Assembly: GCF_964340395.1 (NCBI RefSeq)
Contig: NC_135552.1
Location: 10,003,194-10,067,193 of the forward strand
Source of the DNA: Glandiceps talaboti
Lineage: Eukaryota > Hemichordata > Enteropneusta > Spengelidae
DNA length: 64,000 nt
Direction: 5' to 3'
Shown here: one piece after another, positions 9,745 to 21,712 of the stretch
Numbering within the stretch: position 1 is the first letter of the stretch
How the letters are laid out: every line of letters begins with the position of its first letter
Made by a program: the position numbers and the translations under genes
Notes under the pieces: model-generated
Database searches by the model: none
Told to the model about the DNA's origin: nothing
What the model saw: only the letters and a program-made list of their open reading frames with translations

Positions 9745-11640
9745 AACGTTTTCAAATTATAAACAAGTTGAAATACTAAATGCCTATTTACAAAATATAA
9801 TTTTATTACTGTATTTGATACAATGTAATACTTACAGAAAATCTGAATGTCGGCTGTATTCGCTACAAAGATGGTAAAAATACCCAAATAGTCTTGAGAA
9901 TGACAACTTCCCCGAACTTGCTTCTTGAAATGTTTGAAATAAAATTTCATACAAGTCTTATTGATGGAAAAGTATATGTAACCAGGATACATGGCAAATA
10001 TTTTATCAAGTAATTACAGGTTGAATTGAATTGATGGAGATTATCAGATGTTCCATCAACATTGAGATAAAATTATTGTATCAGTGTGATTATATGGTGT
10101 AGCATAATACTTGTCCTGAAATAATACACACAGGTTATGACAAATAAATCAAACCACTCTCATAATCTTCATATGTCATTAGTTTGATAGCTCAGATCCT
10201 AAACGTGTCATTGCTTAGGACTATTACCCACATCTCACTGCCTAGAATTGAGATTTCTACTTACACTGGTAGTTTTTCTGATCATTTTTGTAGAAATTGA
10301 TTTGAAGATGCACAGCATTATGATTAGATATATATGTATACCTTCTATAACGTGTCTATTTTCCTTAACTAAGTTGTGCCACCATTCAAGTAAGAATTTA
10401 TTACTGTGGTTTGAAAATTCTAAGCAATATATCTATCATGCAAACATTACATCAAATTATAATACAATGACTGTACATCGGAACATCACCAATTTCCTTT
10501 CTATTTACTTTTTCAGCTATTATTTCAAAAAATCATCACACATAAGATCCATATACTTAAAATTATGAAATGTATCATAATAGTACAGTTGTCCTGTGCT
10601 GCACTTACAAACAAAAGTTTAACTAAAATTCAAAAGTTTCATGGGTTTTTTTAAGCATCATGTGCAATCCCAAGAGATATCTTGGTTTGATCTGTTTTCT
10701 TGTACCAATTTGCTCCTTTCTGTCAATCATGGCTTAGTAAATCTTCCATTGTGGGATAACCCCTGACCTCCACAATTGACTTGGATGACTGCTGTAGTTT
10801 ACCATGGTATTACTGAACGATGAAAGACAGAAAGACAAGCAATATCTTGGGTCTACATATGGTGCTTGAGAAACTATTACACATTTGAATTTTAGTGTCA
10901 AACTCCTGTCTGTAGGTGTCCCAAAACATATATGCAATGGAAATTTTGCTGCGCTTGATGACTGCACAAAAAAAACATGAAAAGACATTTCAGTTTCAAT
11001 AAAAAAATTTCTATCAACATTTATCTTATGAAGTGTTGCAGTACTGATCTTGACTACTTATTAAATAAAGTCCTTTACAAAAATTATCAGGTGTGTATAT
11101 ATATGTACTACACACTTGGTATTGAATACCTGACTTAGTAATTTAAATATACAAAGCACTCTAGGCACTACATGGATAGATAAAAAAAAGTCTGAATCCT
11201 CAGTTCCAACTTGGTGATGCTGAAGAGTGTAAGATACTTTATTTACACTGTTTACATAAAACACTCTAATTAACCTTACTTCAGGTAGGAGCTATGACAT
11301 TTTGTTGTCTGTGTATACAGGTATGTCCTAAAAAACCGTCCTGACTTGGGACATCTATGGGAGCAATCCTGAAACTTACAGGGAAACTGAAGTTGCTTTG
11401 GCATTTCTCTCATGTTGACATGACATTTTTAATGTACACTCAGACAACTTAAAATACAAAGAGTTATAGGGGTGCGGCACACAATTGGGATTTGGAAGCA
11501 GACAAGTCAACATGTTGATTATCATTTGGAAAGTAAACAAGCCATTGAGAATGACATAGTCCCCGCTATGATTGGGTTTTAAGGAATTAGCACTACTCTG
11601 ATCATGCAACAACACTTGTGAACCTAAATCAAACAGACTT
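9745..11640. other. intergenic, AT-rich, no gene seen
   Basis: No ORF here has recognisable motifs or splice structure. Short ORFs at 10,248-10,568 and 11,376-11,675 are AT-rich and low in information. Confidence 0.5.
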
Positions 11641-12660
11641 AGATATGTTGTGTCTGCTTGTCGGACATGGAACATGCCTACAACAATAAAGGATTGGTCG
11701 GGTATGGGGGATCATATCAATATGAAAATGGATATGCAAATGTATGTCATAGAACACTGTCCTAATACCAACTCTGAATGAGATCTGTTCAAGCATGTCT
11801 GAGTTGGCTTTGGACATGGAAAATTCACAAACAAAATGGCTGCCAGGCAGCCATATTGGATCGTATCATGACGAAAATGGATATGCACATGTATGTCATA
11901 GAACACTGTCCTAATACCAACTTCGAATGAGATCTGTTCAAGCATGTCTGAGTTATGGCTTTGGACATGGAAAATTTGCAAACAAAATGGCTGCCAGGCA
12001 GCCATATTGGATCGTATCACAATGAAAATGGATATGCACATGTATGTCATAGAACACTGTCCTAATACCAACTTTGAATGAGATCTGTTTAAGCATGTCT
12101 GAGTTATGGCTTTGGACATGGGAAATTTGCAAACAAAATGGCTGCCAGGCAGCCATATTGGATCGTATCACAATGAAAATGGATATGCACATGTATGTCA
12201 TAGAACACTGTCCTAATACTAACTTTGAATGAGATCTGTTCAAGCATGTCTAAGTTATGGCTTTGGACATGAAAATTCACAAACAAAATGGCTGCCAGGT
12301 GGCCATATTGGATCGTATCATGACAACAATGAATATGCACATATATGCCATAGAACACTGTCCTAATACCAACTCTGAATGAGATCTGTGTGAGCATGTC
12401 TGAATTATGGCTTTAGACAGGGAAAATTCGCAAACAAAATGGCTGCTAGGCGGCCATATTGGATCGTATCATAAAACAAATTGACGTGCATATGTATGCC
12501 ATAGCATGTTGCCCCTGTACCAAGTTTGAAAAAAATCGGTACAGGCATCTCCAAGAAACGGCTGCGGACGGACGGACGGACGGACGGACGCACGGACGCA
12601 CAGACGGAACCCAATCCATAAGTCCCCGTTCCGGACTTCGTCCGCGGGGACTAACAATTG
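11640..12660. mobile_element. pearl/HINE-like element: six ~152-bp repeats, (ACGG)n and terminal hairpin
   Basis: A ~152-bp unit (marker 'gaacactgtcctaatacc' near 11,750, 11,902, 12,053, 12,206 and 12,354) is repeated five times, with a sixth diverged copy at about 12,480-12,570. The array runs into a (GGAC)n tract at 12,566-12,600. It then ends in a hairpin (agtccccg ... cggggact, 12,621-12,652). Tandem core repeats, then an ACGG-type microsatellite, then a terminal hairpin is the architecture described for bivalve pearl elements and related non-autonomous Helentron elements (HINEs). No Rep/helicase gene is present, so this is a non-autonomous copy. Minus-strand ORFs in the array are by-products of repetition. 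Confidence 0.7.
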
Positions 12661-13180
12661 TGTAATCGTTTCAGTGGAAGCCTGTTTCAACTGCACTGTA
12701 AACGAATAGCAAATGTTTACAACTGTGATTCAATAAAGGATACTACTGTGTAACGTCTCAGCTATTGTTAGTATGGGCTTGAAATACCATGAGTGAAATG
12801 CCAAGGCAACTTCAAGTTCCCTGTACCTGAACTTATTCAGTGTGAGAGTGCATGTGACTACTTAGGGTAGTTACTGCCATATGAGTAAACACAAAACCAT
12901 CCTGTCTAAGAGCCTAAAAAGAGGAGCTCGGAGTGCCTGAGGTATGATACCTAAACAGGCTTCTCTTCCATTGCCTTAAATCATCAATAATGCACCATAC
13001 AGTATCATGCCATCAGAGATTCTAGAGATGTGGATTGGAAACTGGTAATTATGTCATCCATTCAGTCATTGGTGGAAGGACAAGGATACATGGAAATTAT
13101 CACTATTCCATCCAATGACAGTCTATCTTACAAAGTACATGTATGTGAGTTGTAGATGTGTTTTCAACAGAGACATCACA
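12661..13180. other. 3' flank of XRCC4, no further gene seen
   Basis: Probably contains the XRCC4 3' UTR, since the gene reads toward decreasing coordinates and stops at 13,181. No repeat or ORF of note. Confidence 0.4.
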
Positions 13181-14271
13181 TTAAAGTTCACCTAGAAGGT
13201 CATCTGGACTCTCATTGGATGTTGATTTCCTTAGTGATGGTCGACCAGTACTGGATTCACTGCAATTAACACAAGAAACAATAGTACATGATTTACACTG
13301 TACTTAGTAAAGGCTACAAATCCAAACGCTTTTTATACATTTGAGCTACATGTATTTGATTGTACCTTTGCAAAGTATACTCTCAGAGTCAACATCTTCT
13401 AGCCTCATTTCCAATTGAGAAAATGCTGATTAGCACTCATAGTGCCCAAATGTTTTTTCTGTCACATGACCAGAATATATAGTACTCTCTTCATTTCTCT
13501 TTCAAATTGTCTCAAACCTTGCAATTATTTTGAGTAAAACAGTGTCAATGGAATTTTACATGAAAAACTGTCGGTATTGTCGAAAAGTGAAAATCCTTTT
13601 GAAATTTCTCTCAAAAAGTTGGATCCCTAGCATTCGCTATCTTTCAGCATACATTCAGCCACAGACGTTGTAACTTTTCCTATTTTTCATTAATTTTTAC
13701 CTGCTGTAAAATACATCACACTGTAAATAGAAATGGCTCTTTCATTCTTACTAGCTGAGCTACCTGTCCACTAGTTGCTGATTATATTGTCTTCACCCAA
13801 TCTGCCTTGATGTGTGAGCAGTATGGATAAAATTATCGTTGAGAAACTAGAAGACAACACCATTAACGCTGAATGATACTTACCTTGCATTTGAAGAGTT
13901 CTTAGATGAAATTTTAGGAATGGATGGTTTGGATGGAGTCTGTTTCTTCTGTGTTGGCTGCCTAACTCTTCTCCTGTTTAGAAAAGAAAACTTTGATTTT
14001 TATTGATTTATGTAATCCGATAAAAATGTTATCAAAGAGAAGGACTGGTTTACTTTATATTAATACTGTAATGCACACCTACTGTGCATGTCCTCATATC
14101 CTCGTTTGCTTATCTGTCAGGTGATTGTCTTCTGCCTGGTCAAGGGAGAAGACAATTAATTGAGACGGTCATCTGAGTGTGACAGATAAACAGAAGAGAA
14201 TGTAGGATATGCACTGTCGATATGAAACCAGAAAATAAAGCAACTTGAACCTTCTCCTTGACACAGACAAA

Positions 14272-14314
<43 letters not shown>

Positions 14315-14718
14315 ACACACACATAAATAATTGATGTTTGATTATGTAAGACATCAGAAGTCAATAATTTACCACATGTTACATTACCTTTTAGTGGGAC
14401 GAGCACTGTCCATTTCATCACCATCTCCTAATACCAAGTCATCTGTCTCAACAACTCGGGGTGCAATCAGCTTCTTCCTACCTTTAGCTAGTGGCATCTG
14501 TGAAAAGTGAAATTTATGGAATATCATTTGTAATGCAGTTACAGTGCTCCACACAATTTGAAGATCAAATGACATGAATCAAATATAACACTTTTCACCT
14601 TATTTTCCTTGAATGACTAGATTCAAAGAGCTCAGCAATCTTGGGAGACAAGTGTTTATATGCTTAAAGAACTATCAAGTATAAATAAAGATTATTATAA
14701 ATTGTTGACTTCAACTGC

Positions 14719-14760
<42 letters not shown>

Positions 14761-17700
14761 ACTCACATTGCCTACCTTAAGTTTAATAACTAGGTTTGAG
14801 AGGAATTTAAAAGAGTAAAATGATTGCCATGGCAACACTTCACTAATTTTACCTGTTCTTCCTCATCAGTAGTATCAAGTTCAGATGTATCACCATCACC
14901 AATTTCTTTGTCAGTGTCAGATTCTCTTTGATCTACTGTTTGTCTTGAACCTGTAAATATATTATTTATTTATTTATTTATTTTAATCTGATAACCAACG
15001 TGAGCTAGTCCCATTTATAGGCTCCTTTGGTTCAGTGTTAGTGCAGGAGGAAACTTGAGTACCCGGGGAAAACCTGCATTGTACGGTACAGTCAAACTGA
15101 ATGACACTCTTCTTACTTACAGCGTGGTAGATTTTAATCAAACCCAGCCAACACCTGGTGGGTTTGAACCCAGGCTGCAGAGGAAAGAGCCATATGAGCT
15201 AACCGCACAGCCACCACCAACCCACTAATCACATCAATCATTGGAGAATATATTAAATCATTTCATTATCAAGGTCCATAGTAGACGGATAGAAACGTCA
15301 CATTCGTTCCTTATCTACCGTTCCAAAGTAACGCTATTGTACTGTCCTATATCAATATTGCTTGAATAAAAAATGTTGATTTTAGTATTTTTCAGGGACT
15401 GATATCTAAACCTATTACATCTTGTGGTTTACAAATAAATATCAAAACAATGAAACAAGACCGTGAATGACAAACAGACAGGTTAAAAGTACTGGTGTAT
15501 TTTTTACACTGTTTACATATGGACATCAATCCAGTGTACATATTGCCAATAAACGACTTATAGACAAGTAATTCAGCTGATTACAACTGGTGTATTTTTC
15601 ACTATACAAAAATCATCACAAAATATTGTAAAACATTTCAACTACTGAGGTCTTAATCAAAGAAACTCTTTGAAAAACAACAACACTTGTTATGGTGCTG
15701 GTATAATGATGTTATTCTCCAATATTTTTCTTCATTCAGCCAGATAATACTTGTGACCTAAGGGTTGTCACTACTCGTCTAGCAACGCATAGTGATAAAG
15801 GCCTCTCAAGTCACTTTTATTTTCCTTGGCGGAATGAAGAAAACTATGGGGGAATAACATCAAATTAAATATCTCACTGAATACAACTTACTACTTGGTT
15901 GTGAAATACCAATTCTCCTTGCTTCTGTAACTGAAAAAAAAATCTGTAAGGTAAGTTTTTCTATATATTTTTTTTTACATTATTCATTTAGTGTAACAAA
16001 TCTCCCAACAAAATAATTTGCGTAAAACATTCAATTTACATTGTTCATTCAAATTGATTTATGGAATAAGTGATAGGGCCTAATGAAAAAATTGCGTGGT
16101 TGCGATTACTCTCAATTTTAGAATAGGTAGAGTTTTTATTTTATTTTATATAATTTTTTTCTGTTTGAGTTTCTAGTTCAGGTTTTCCATTGTTTTCCAA
16201 ATGGTCTCTGTGATGTTTATTCCTTCCTATCAGATGTACATCCATTACAGATTGGAAGAACAGTTTTATATTGTCTTTTAACGTTGATGTCACTTTCCGC
16301 ATTCACTATTTCTCGTGAGACTTCACCACAATTTTTGTGATTTTATTATTTTTTTATCAAATACATAAAAAAAGTTTAGGGTTGGTAGTGAAAAGCTAGG
16401 TGGGCTTGGGTAACCGGAACCAAACAATTATTTTTTTTTTGGCCTAGTCATTGCTCTTGTCCCTTCATGTTTAAAAGTCCAGTTCTAAATAGTAGTAAAA
16501 TTTGGGTGTACAAAAACGTTGTCTGGTAATAGCATGATTCAGTCCAGAACAAAACATTGGTCCTGTTCACTCCTTAGGACTCTAATGATGTGAGGGCAGT
16601 AATGAAAGAAAATTTGATTCAAACATTGCACTTGAAAGGATACTGACACAGACTAAAACTTGGGTGAGCAAACAGCTGTTTGGTAGAGCTAAACTGAGAG
16701 TTAGATCAGATCAAAAGAATGATTCCATGTAATCCTTATTGCTCCATTGAGAAGATAGCAATAATGAGGACCTGGGATTGAAATGATAGCCTTTCAGGTT
16801 TTCATCATTTATCATTTTTTCTGTTTGAAAGTACTGAAGTCATATTATGCTAATTTCAACCAAAAATGCACAAAACTTTGAATTTTTGCCCAAATCCAAA
16901 AACTTGCGACTTGTCAAATGTCTTACCATCCTCCTTGAGTTGTCGTATTTTGGCTTTCTTCTCATTCACTAGTACTTGGAACTGTTAGGAAGACAAAGGT
17001 CAAGTAAGGTCAAGTTCATCTAAAATTACACTGAAAGTACAAATATAAACGGTGTGCTGCAGCATAAGAATCATGGTAGCACAACAATCTGATTAAAATG
17101 TCACTGAGGAGGAAGTATGATTTATTTTCTATAAATCATTTGGTGTAAATTAACATTACCCGGTAATACCGTTAAGTCAAAAAAAGGTAATGCAAATAAA
17201 AACATAATGATTCATACCAACACTATTCTTTTGCAAAATACTGTCTGAATGGCTGATGTTAAAATAACACATAATTTTAATAGTTTTGGTGATGGCAAGG
17301 ATGGTGGCTAATTTGCATATCAATGTACATATGAATAACATGGTAATTTGCATATTGGTTTGCATAGTGATCAGCATATAATATGCATGTCTTCAACACT
17401 GAAACAAACTCTGACATGTTTATTTTAACACATACACATATTGTACATTTGGAATCAGCCATTTCTCTTCATGTGAAAGTATTATAATGATTTTGTCATT
17501 CAAAGATTACTAAAGCTCAAGGATGGTAGAACACTTTTGAAGCACAGTAGAAACCTGTTAAGCATGGCGGCCTAGATGGCAAGAACAGTGTTTGCACCAT
17601 GCTTTCTCTATAGAGGGGAGAACACTGCTTTAGCTACGAAACTTGCTTGAATGTAGTACATACATGTAGTACATGTATGTACAGTATGTCATGATGGAGC

Positions 17701-20700
17701 ACCCTCACACATGGGTCGACCCCCTTTAGATATAGAGCAGGTGAGTTAGGGCTCAGCAACACATCACATCTTACACATGTTACAGTCTATGCAATAGAGT
17801 ATATCTTCCTATAATATGGTACTTAGAGTTCACCAACCTTTCCATATAGATCACTCTCCACTTCTGATTTCAGGTCAACACACTTTTCTAACCTCTGTAA
17901 AATAAAGATGAGAAGATGGCATATTATGAACACAAAGTACAATGTTGGACACATTGGTAGAGCTTGTACCTGGTTTGAACTTGTGATTAGAAGTTCAAAC
18001 AGAGGTCATTATGAAGATTAAAAATCAAATAGACAGAAGAGTTTCTGCTTCTTCATAACAATGATTGTTGTCATGGTGATACTTGTTAATTGTTTGTACT
18101 TGATAAAATACCAGATTTTGGCCAGAAAGTTACTTTACTATTGATGTAAAATTAGATGGCTGGTGTCATAAATCAGCACTGAAAGGCTAACATCATGGTC
18201 AGTTTGACACCTTTTAGAACATAATGATATTTGCTTGGCTGCAACCAAATCTGGTTGGCTTGTGTAGGATATTGCCGGGTAGATTTGTACAGTCATGGTT
18301 AAGAAGCCTGATAGGGGTTGACTAACACAATGTATCTTACAGTCTAGCTGAAAATGAAACCACACTAACACTGACTATATGACTTTTACTACCAACCCAG
18401 TGTTTGCAGAGTGACTATAGAGTTTCAATCACACAACATGATGTTTTCTATGTCTCACACACACTTTTTTTCTTTAACAATTTCCATAAAACAAAATACA
18501 GACATTGATAATGCGCAATCATATAAAACGATGCATTTTTATCTCAATTTGCACACAACTGAACATCACTGTCGGATGAAACAAGGGAAGTTCAAATACT
18601 AACTGTTTATGTGTTCACAGTGAGATAAATGTAATATTTCTTGTGTGTGCTTGTTATCAGTGCCTGTGTTTTGTTTGTGTTATTTGTAACAAAATAATGT
18701 GTGAGATGTTAAGAAAACCATTGTGTCGCCTAATTGAAACTCTGTAGCCTTGCTGATTTGGTAGAAGCAGTGACCTTAACCTTTTAGCGAAATCCTTCTC
18801 CTTACCTTGAGTGCACTTCTTCTCTCTGCAGACAGCCTCTCATTATTTGATTCTAATGTTGAAATTGTTTTCTTCAAATCTCCCATTTTCTCAATGCTGA
18901 ACTCAATGATTTCTCGCACTGTTTCTGCAGTGTTTGTTGACTTCTCTAAAACAACTGAACCTAGCTGAAACTGGAAATAGCAAATATATGTATTAAAGTA
19001 TCATCACTGAAACATATTTGTCGTGTTGACATCTAACCATCACTGACATATTAATACAAGATATTTAGTACTTATTTGTTTTTTGTCAGATTCCATAAAT
19101 ATAGTCAAACATCCTTGGAGTCATGATAGGCAAATGGTTTGAGTGACCAGCTTAGAATCTGCAGGTTACAAGTTTGAACCCCATCACTGCCATTTGTTTC
19201 TGAATGGCTAAAGCCCTTAGGCAAGATTTGATCCATGATTGTGCCTCAGTCAACCCAGCTGTTACTGTATAATTGGGGACCTGGTAGGATAGATGTTGCA
19301 ATGTGAATGCTTTAATCCTATGTGCTTACAGAGGCTGCAATGGATTACAAGGGAGTTGAGGAAGTATAAAGGGCTGTTGTGACGCCATTGATCCATGTCA
19401 GGGGTAATAATTGTGAGCACCTTGAGCTCTCAGCAAAAAATGCATATAATAAATTACATCGTTGTCATTATATCAGACAAATAAGTTAGGTATATTATAC
19501 ATTGCACAAGAACCTGTTTTCTACATGGTTGTGTTACATCGTTAACTGTCATACATTATAGCCATCATATCCATGTAATCATGACAAGCAGTACAAGGAC
19601 TATGAAGTATGAGAGCTAACAATGTAATAGACTCTCTCACAGTCCTCAGAGCTTCGCTTTACTAAAATTAAAGCTAAACAAATTATTTTGTATGTACCGA
19701 TACCAGCTATATAACCGTACTTGAATATCCTTGTACTGTGATAGAGATAACCATTCATTGACATGTGACTGCGACGCTTCGTGTTTTTGCGCAGTCCCGA
19801 TTCGCGAAAACACTGAGCGTCGCAGTCACTTATCTCTATGTGGTTGATGAGGGTGCACACTACAAGGTTATTCGAGTACAGTCATGGAGTACGTTATGTA
19901 GATGGTATCGGTACATACAAAATAATTCATTTAGCGTTAATTTTAGTAAAGCAAAGCTCTGAGGATTGTGAGAGAGTCTAACAATGTAATAGTATACAAC
20001 CATGTAATCAGGCTAGTTACACAGGCATTTCAATGATAAAGACAGCTTTTATATACATACATATTGCATTCAAATAATTTTGGAGTTGAACGCTTCAAAT
20101 CATATCAATTCTGAAATAAATTGAGCCACCTTCATACCACAGCACACACTGTAATTGTCGTACTATTAGTATATAGGTTTGATAAGAATGACAAACCTTT
20201 ATTCTATCTGTATCCATCACTTTTTTCCAACTCAATTCAATGCTGTCTCCTTTGTATTTCTTGATTTGATACTGGAACGTGATCCGACCTGTCACTTCTC
20301 TTGTCAGTGCTTTACATGTTTGTGTGATGTAATCAGAGGGGTCCATCTTTATAGCTTCAGCCATTGATTCTAACTCATCTAAAGTAACTGTAGAAAAATA
20401 AGATTTGTAAGAAATACATGTGTCTTTGCCTGTCCTCAGTTTGGTTTTTACATGAAAGGGAATCATGGGCCCTTCATCAATCAATAATTAAGCAAAAACG
20501 TGTTGAAATGTCACGGATTCTTTCTTTTTGATATAAAGGGTAAGTTACATGTACTAGTACCTCTAGTCTGTAAGGTCCATGTATGCCGTGATGAGGTACC
20601 CTCACACATCAGTCTGTAAGGTATGCCATGACGGGGCGCCCTCACACATCAACCCCTGAGGGCAGAATGGCATGATGTACTTTACAGTCAGTCACCTCTA

Positions 20701-21437
20701 GTAACAAACTTTTAATAAACAAATTTTCACTATATATTTTGCCAGATTATGTTACAGAGGTGCCAGTTCACTAGTCCTGCTTGCAGACGGAGTAAGTGAT
20801 CCCTTCCTTATCCAATGTTGAGTGAAATGCGTGCACTGTTTGCAAACAAAACTACCAGTTCACCACAGTTGGTTACTTTAGAATCTTTATAGACCTACAA
20901 TCTACATGTAGATGTAAGCATGGCCCCTTTTGTGTAGGGTCTATGAGCTATATGTAAGTGTTGTTTTCTAGCAATACAAACTTGTATGTCATACAACAAA
21001 ATTTAACAAAAATGAAAACCTAGCAAATAAAAGAGTAAAATTGTACAAAAAATGGCATTTTTATGACTATCTTCTGTAATTTCTCAACACTTTTTTTTTT
21101 AACTAGCATTGTACTGTGTACAGACCAGACAACTTCTATCTCTGAACATTGTTTATTTTAAATTAAAAATATGGTTCCCACACCACACTTACACAAACAA
21201 ACAAATACATGAAATTTTTCAATACATTTCGTGCTATCACTCTTGAGGATATTGAATCACAATTATAATGTATGCATATTTTCCCTTCCAAATTATTGCC
21301 TTACTTTCCCCTGTCCATGCAGCTGTTCCATTGCTAAGGACCAAGTTAAAACCATCGTCACCCTCTTCGTACAGCGTTGTCAGCAGATAATATTCATCCC
21401 CACTCGCTGTTAATTTACATAAAGTTTTTCTCGTCAT
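13181..21437 (-). CDS. XRCC4: XRCC4, non-homologous end-joining scaffold (10 coding exons, 338 aa)
   Basis: Exons on the minus strand: 21437-21305, 20387-20197, 18970-18806, 17894-17838, 16981-16927, 15930-15892, 14950-14853, 14497-14388, 13973-13884, 13259-13181. Phases close exactly to 1017 nt. XRCC4 dimerises and holds DNA ligase IV at double-strand breaks in the nucleus. Family signs: M-x-RK start; the head-domain motif AAWTG near residue 41; the transition FQLGSVVLEK; a long coiled-coil stalk containing ERLSAERRSALKRLEKCVDL and VNEKKAKIRQLKED, where ligase IV binds; an acidic linker; the basic RPTKRRRVRQ; and the C-terminal end NESPDDLLGEL, like the vertebrate NSSPEDLFDEI. Human XRCC4 is 336 aa. 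The ATG at 21,437 was chosen because it aligns with the human start; upstream in-frame codons lack an ATG. It shares a 275-bp divergent promoter with TMEM167A. Introns carry several MITEs and SINEs. Confidence 0.95.
14268..14312. repeat. (AC)n microsatellite in XRCC4 intron 8 region
   Basis: Pure CA repeat of about 40 bp, 76 bp downstream of the exon at 14,388 in gene orientation. Confidence 0.95.
14722..14758. repeat. (CA)n microsatellite in XRCC4 intron
   Basis: Pure CA repeat of about 37 bp between the exons at 14,388-14,497 and 14,853-14,950. Confidence 0.95.
14953..15228 (-). mobile_element. complete tRNA-derived SINE in XRCC4 intron 6
   Basis: On the minus strand: tRNA-like head with B-box GGGTTTGAACCC (about 15,160-15,225), a 'gcaggttttccccgggtac' body block, and an (AAAT)n tail at about 14,958-14,985. 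Same family as the split SINE around the Gypsy element. The tail ends within a few bases of the XRCC4 exon-7 splice acceptor. Confidence 0.85.
15500..15665. repeat. dispersed repeat (copy 1)
   Basis: Shares 'cactgtttacatatggacatc', 'ccagtgtaca' and 'acaagtaattcagct' with a copy at about 25,660-25,850 and partly with 32,995-33,110. It has no coding content and its class is unknown. Confidence 0.55.
15690..15870. mobile_element. MITE, 'ttcttcattcagc' family
   Basis: Imperfect inverted ends: 'gatgttattctccaatattt...cttcattcagcc' on the left and 'ggcggaatgaagaaaa...ggggaataacatc' on the right. A relative with the same ends lies at about 33,935-34,080. Short, non-coding, inside an XRCC4 intron. 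Confidence 0.6.
16070..16445 (+). repeat. ~370-bp dispersed repeat, copy 1
   Basis: Matches the reverse complement of about 29,060-29,445. Shared landmarks are 'attacagattggaagaac', 'aaaaagtttagggttgg' and 'ggtaaccggaaccaaacaa'. The end with A/T homopolymers and 'aggcctaatgaaaaaattg' is also shared. Class unknown; copies lie in XRCC4 and MYG1 introns. Confidence 0.65.
18386..18766. mobile_element. MITE, 'ttactaccaaacc' family (diverged copy)
   Basis: Begins ttactaccaacccag and ends ctgatttggtagaa, with internal blocks ('gactatagagtttca', 'gtgtgagatgt') shared with the cleaner copy at 31,579-31,888. Located in an XRCC4 intron. Confidence 0.7.
19118..19452 (+). mobile_element. second tRNA-derived SINE family
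   Basis: B-box-like 'gtttgaaccccatcactgcc' at about 19,170-19,190, then 'cctcagtcaacccagctgt', 'ggggacctggtaggat' and a 3' end 'atgcatataataaatta'. The central block resembles a module shared by many invertebrate tRNA SINEs. A short piece of the same sequence ('ggttgcaatgtgaatgcttt') recurs at about 49,440-49,482. Different from the SINE at 14,953. Confidence 0.7.
19619..19989. mobile_element. foldback MITE with long TIRs and 9-bp target duplication
   Basis: TIRs begin TAGACTCTCTCACA at 19,628 and mirror at 19,980, matching with few mismatches over about 90 bp per arm. The interior is itself self-complementary around 'gactgcgacgct...agcgtcgcagtc'. It is flanked by a direct repeat ACAATGTAA (19,619-19,627 and 19,981-19,989). 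A 9-bp duplication suggests a Mutator-like source. The match extends to 15 bp if the TIR ends are counted as part of it. Non-coding. Confidence 0.85.
20562..20692. mobile_element. MITE, 'agtctgtaaggta' family
   Basis: Has 'agtctgtaaggt', 'gccctcacacatcaacccc', 'gggcagaatggc' and the inverted end 'tactttacagt'. Same family as 52,457-52,560 and probably 32,405-32,500; a partial copy lies at about 17,680-17,730. Located in XRCC4 intron 1. Confidence 0.65.
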
Positions 21438-21712
21438 AATTTTACACTTCGGATCCACAAGACGAGACAATAAACACTACTGTCTTGATGATCGTAGATT
21501 TACAAACAGCGCGTCCTGGCTTTGACCTATGACCTCGAATGCACTTCCTTCCTTCCCATGGTGCATTTCAAAATGTCACGGAAGTCGTGAGTGTGTTGGG
21601 CCCGGCTAGTCGAATTTTAGGGATTTCTACGTGTATTCGTTACCAAATTTACTAAAGATAAAATTGAGGATCGACAAATGTAACAGTTTTCTCATTTATA
21701 CTACGGTAAATC
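21438..21712. promoter_or_regulatory. bidirectional XRCC4 / TMEM167A promoter
   Basis: The 275 bp between the two start codons must serve both genes. It contains ETS-like sites (CTTCCTTCCTTCC at about 21,546-21,558 and ACGGAAGT near 21,579) and a pair of TGACCT half-sites (21,518-21,532). No TATA box is evident. ETS-rich, TATA-less short intervals are typical of divergent housekeeping promoters. Site calls are by eye. Confidence 0.75.

Noticed and set aside
9525-9992. ORFs rich in MYVC or IHTY in both directions
   Set aside because: Translation of the (GTAT)n microsatellite. The same applies to 39,740-39,999 and the IY-rich ORFs at 62,439-63,034.
11712-12397. Repeated minus-strand ORFs of 96-135 aa
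   Set aside because: They follow the ~152-bp tandem unit of the pearl/HINE-like element.
21437-21470. XRCC4 start at the upstream TTG (21,470)
   Set aside because: The ATG at 21,437 aligns exactly with the start of the family (M-x-RK), and no ATG lies upstream in frame.
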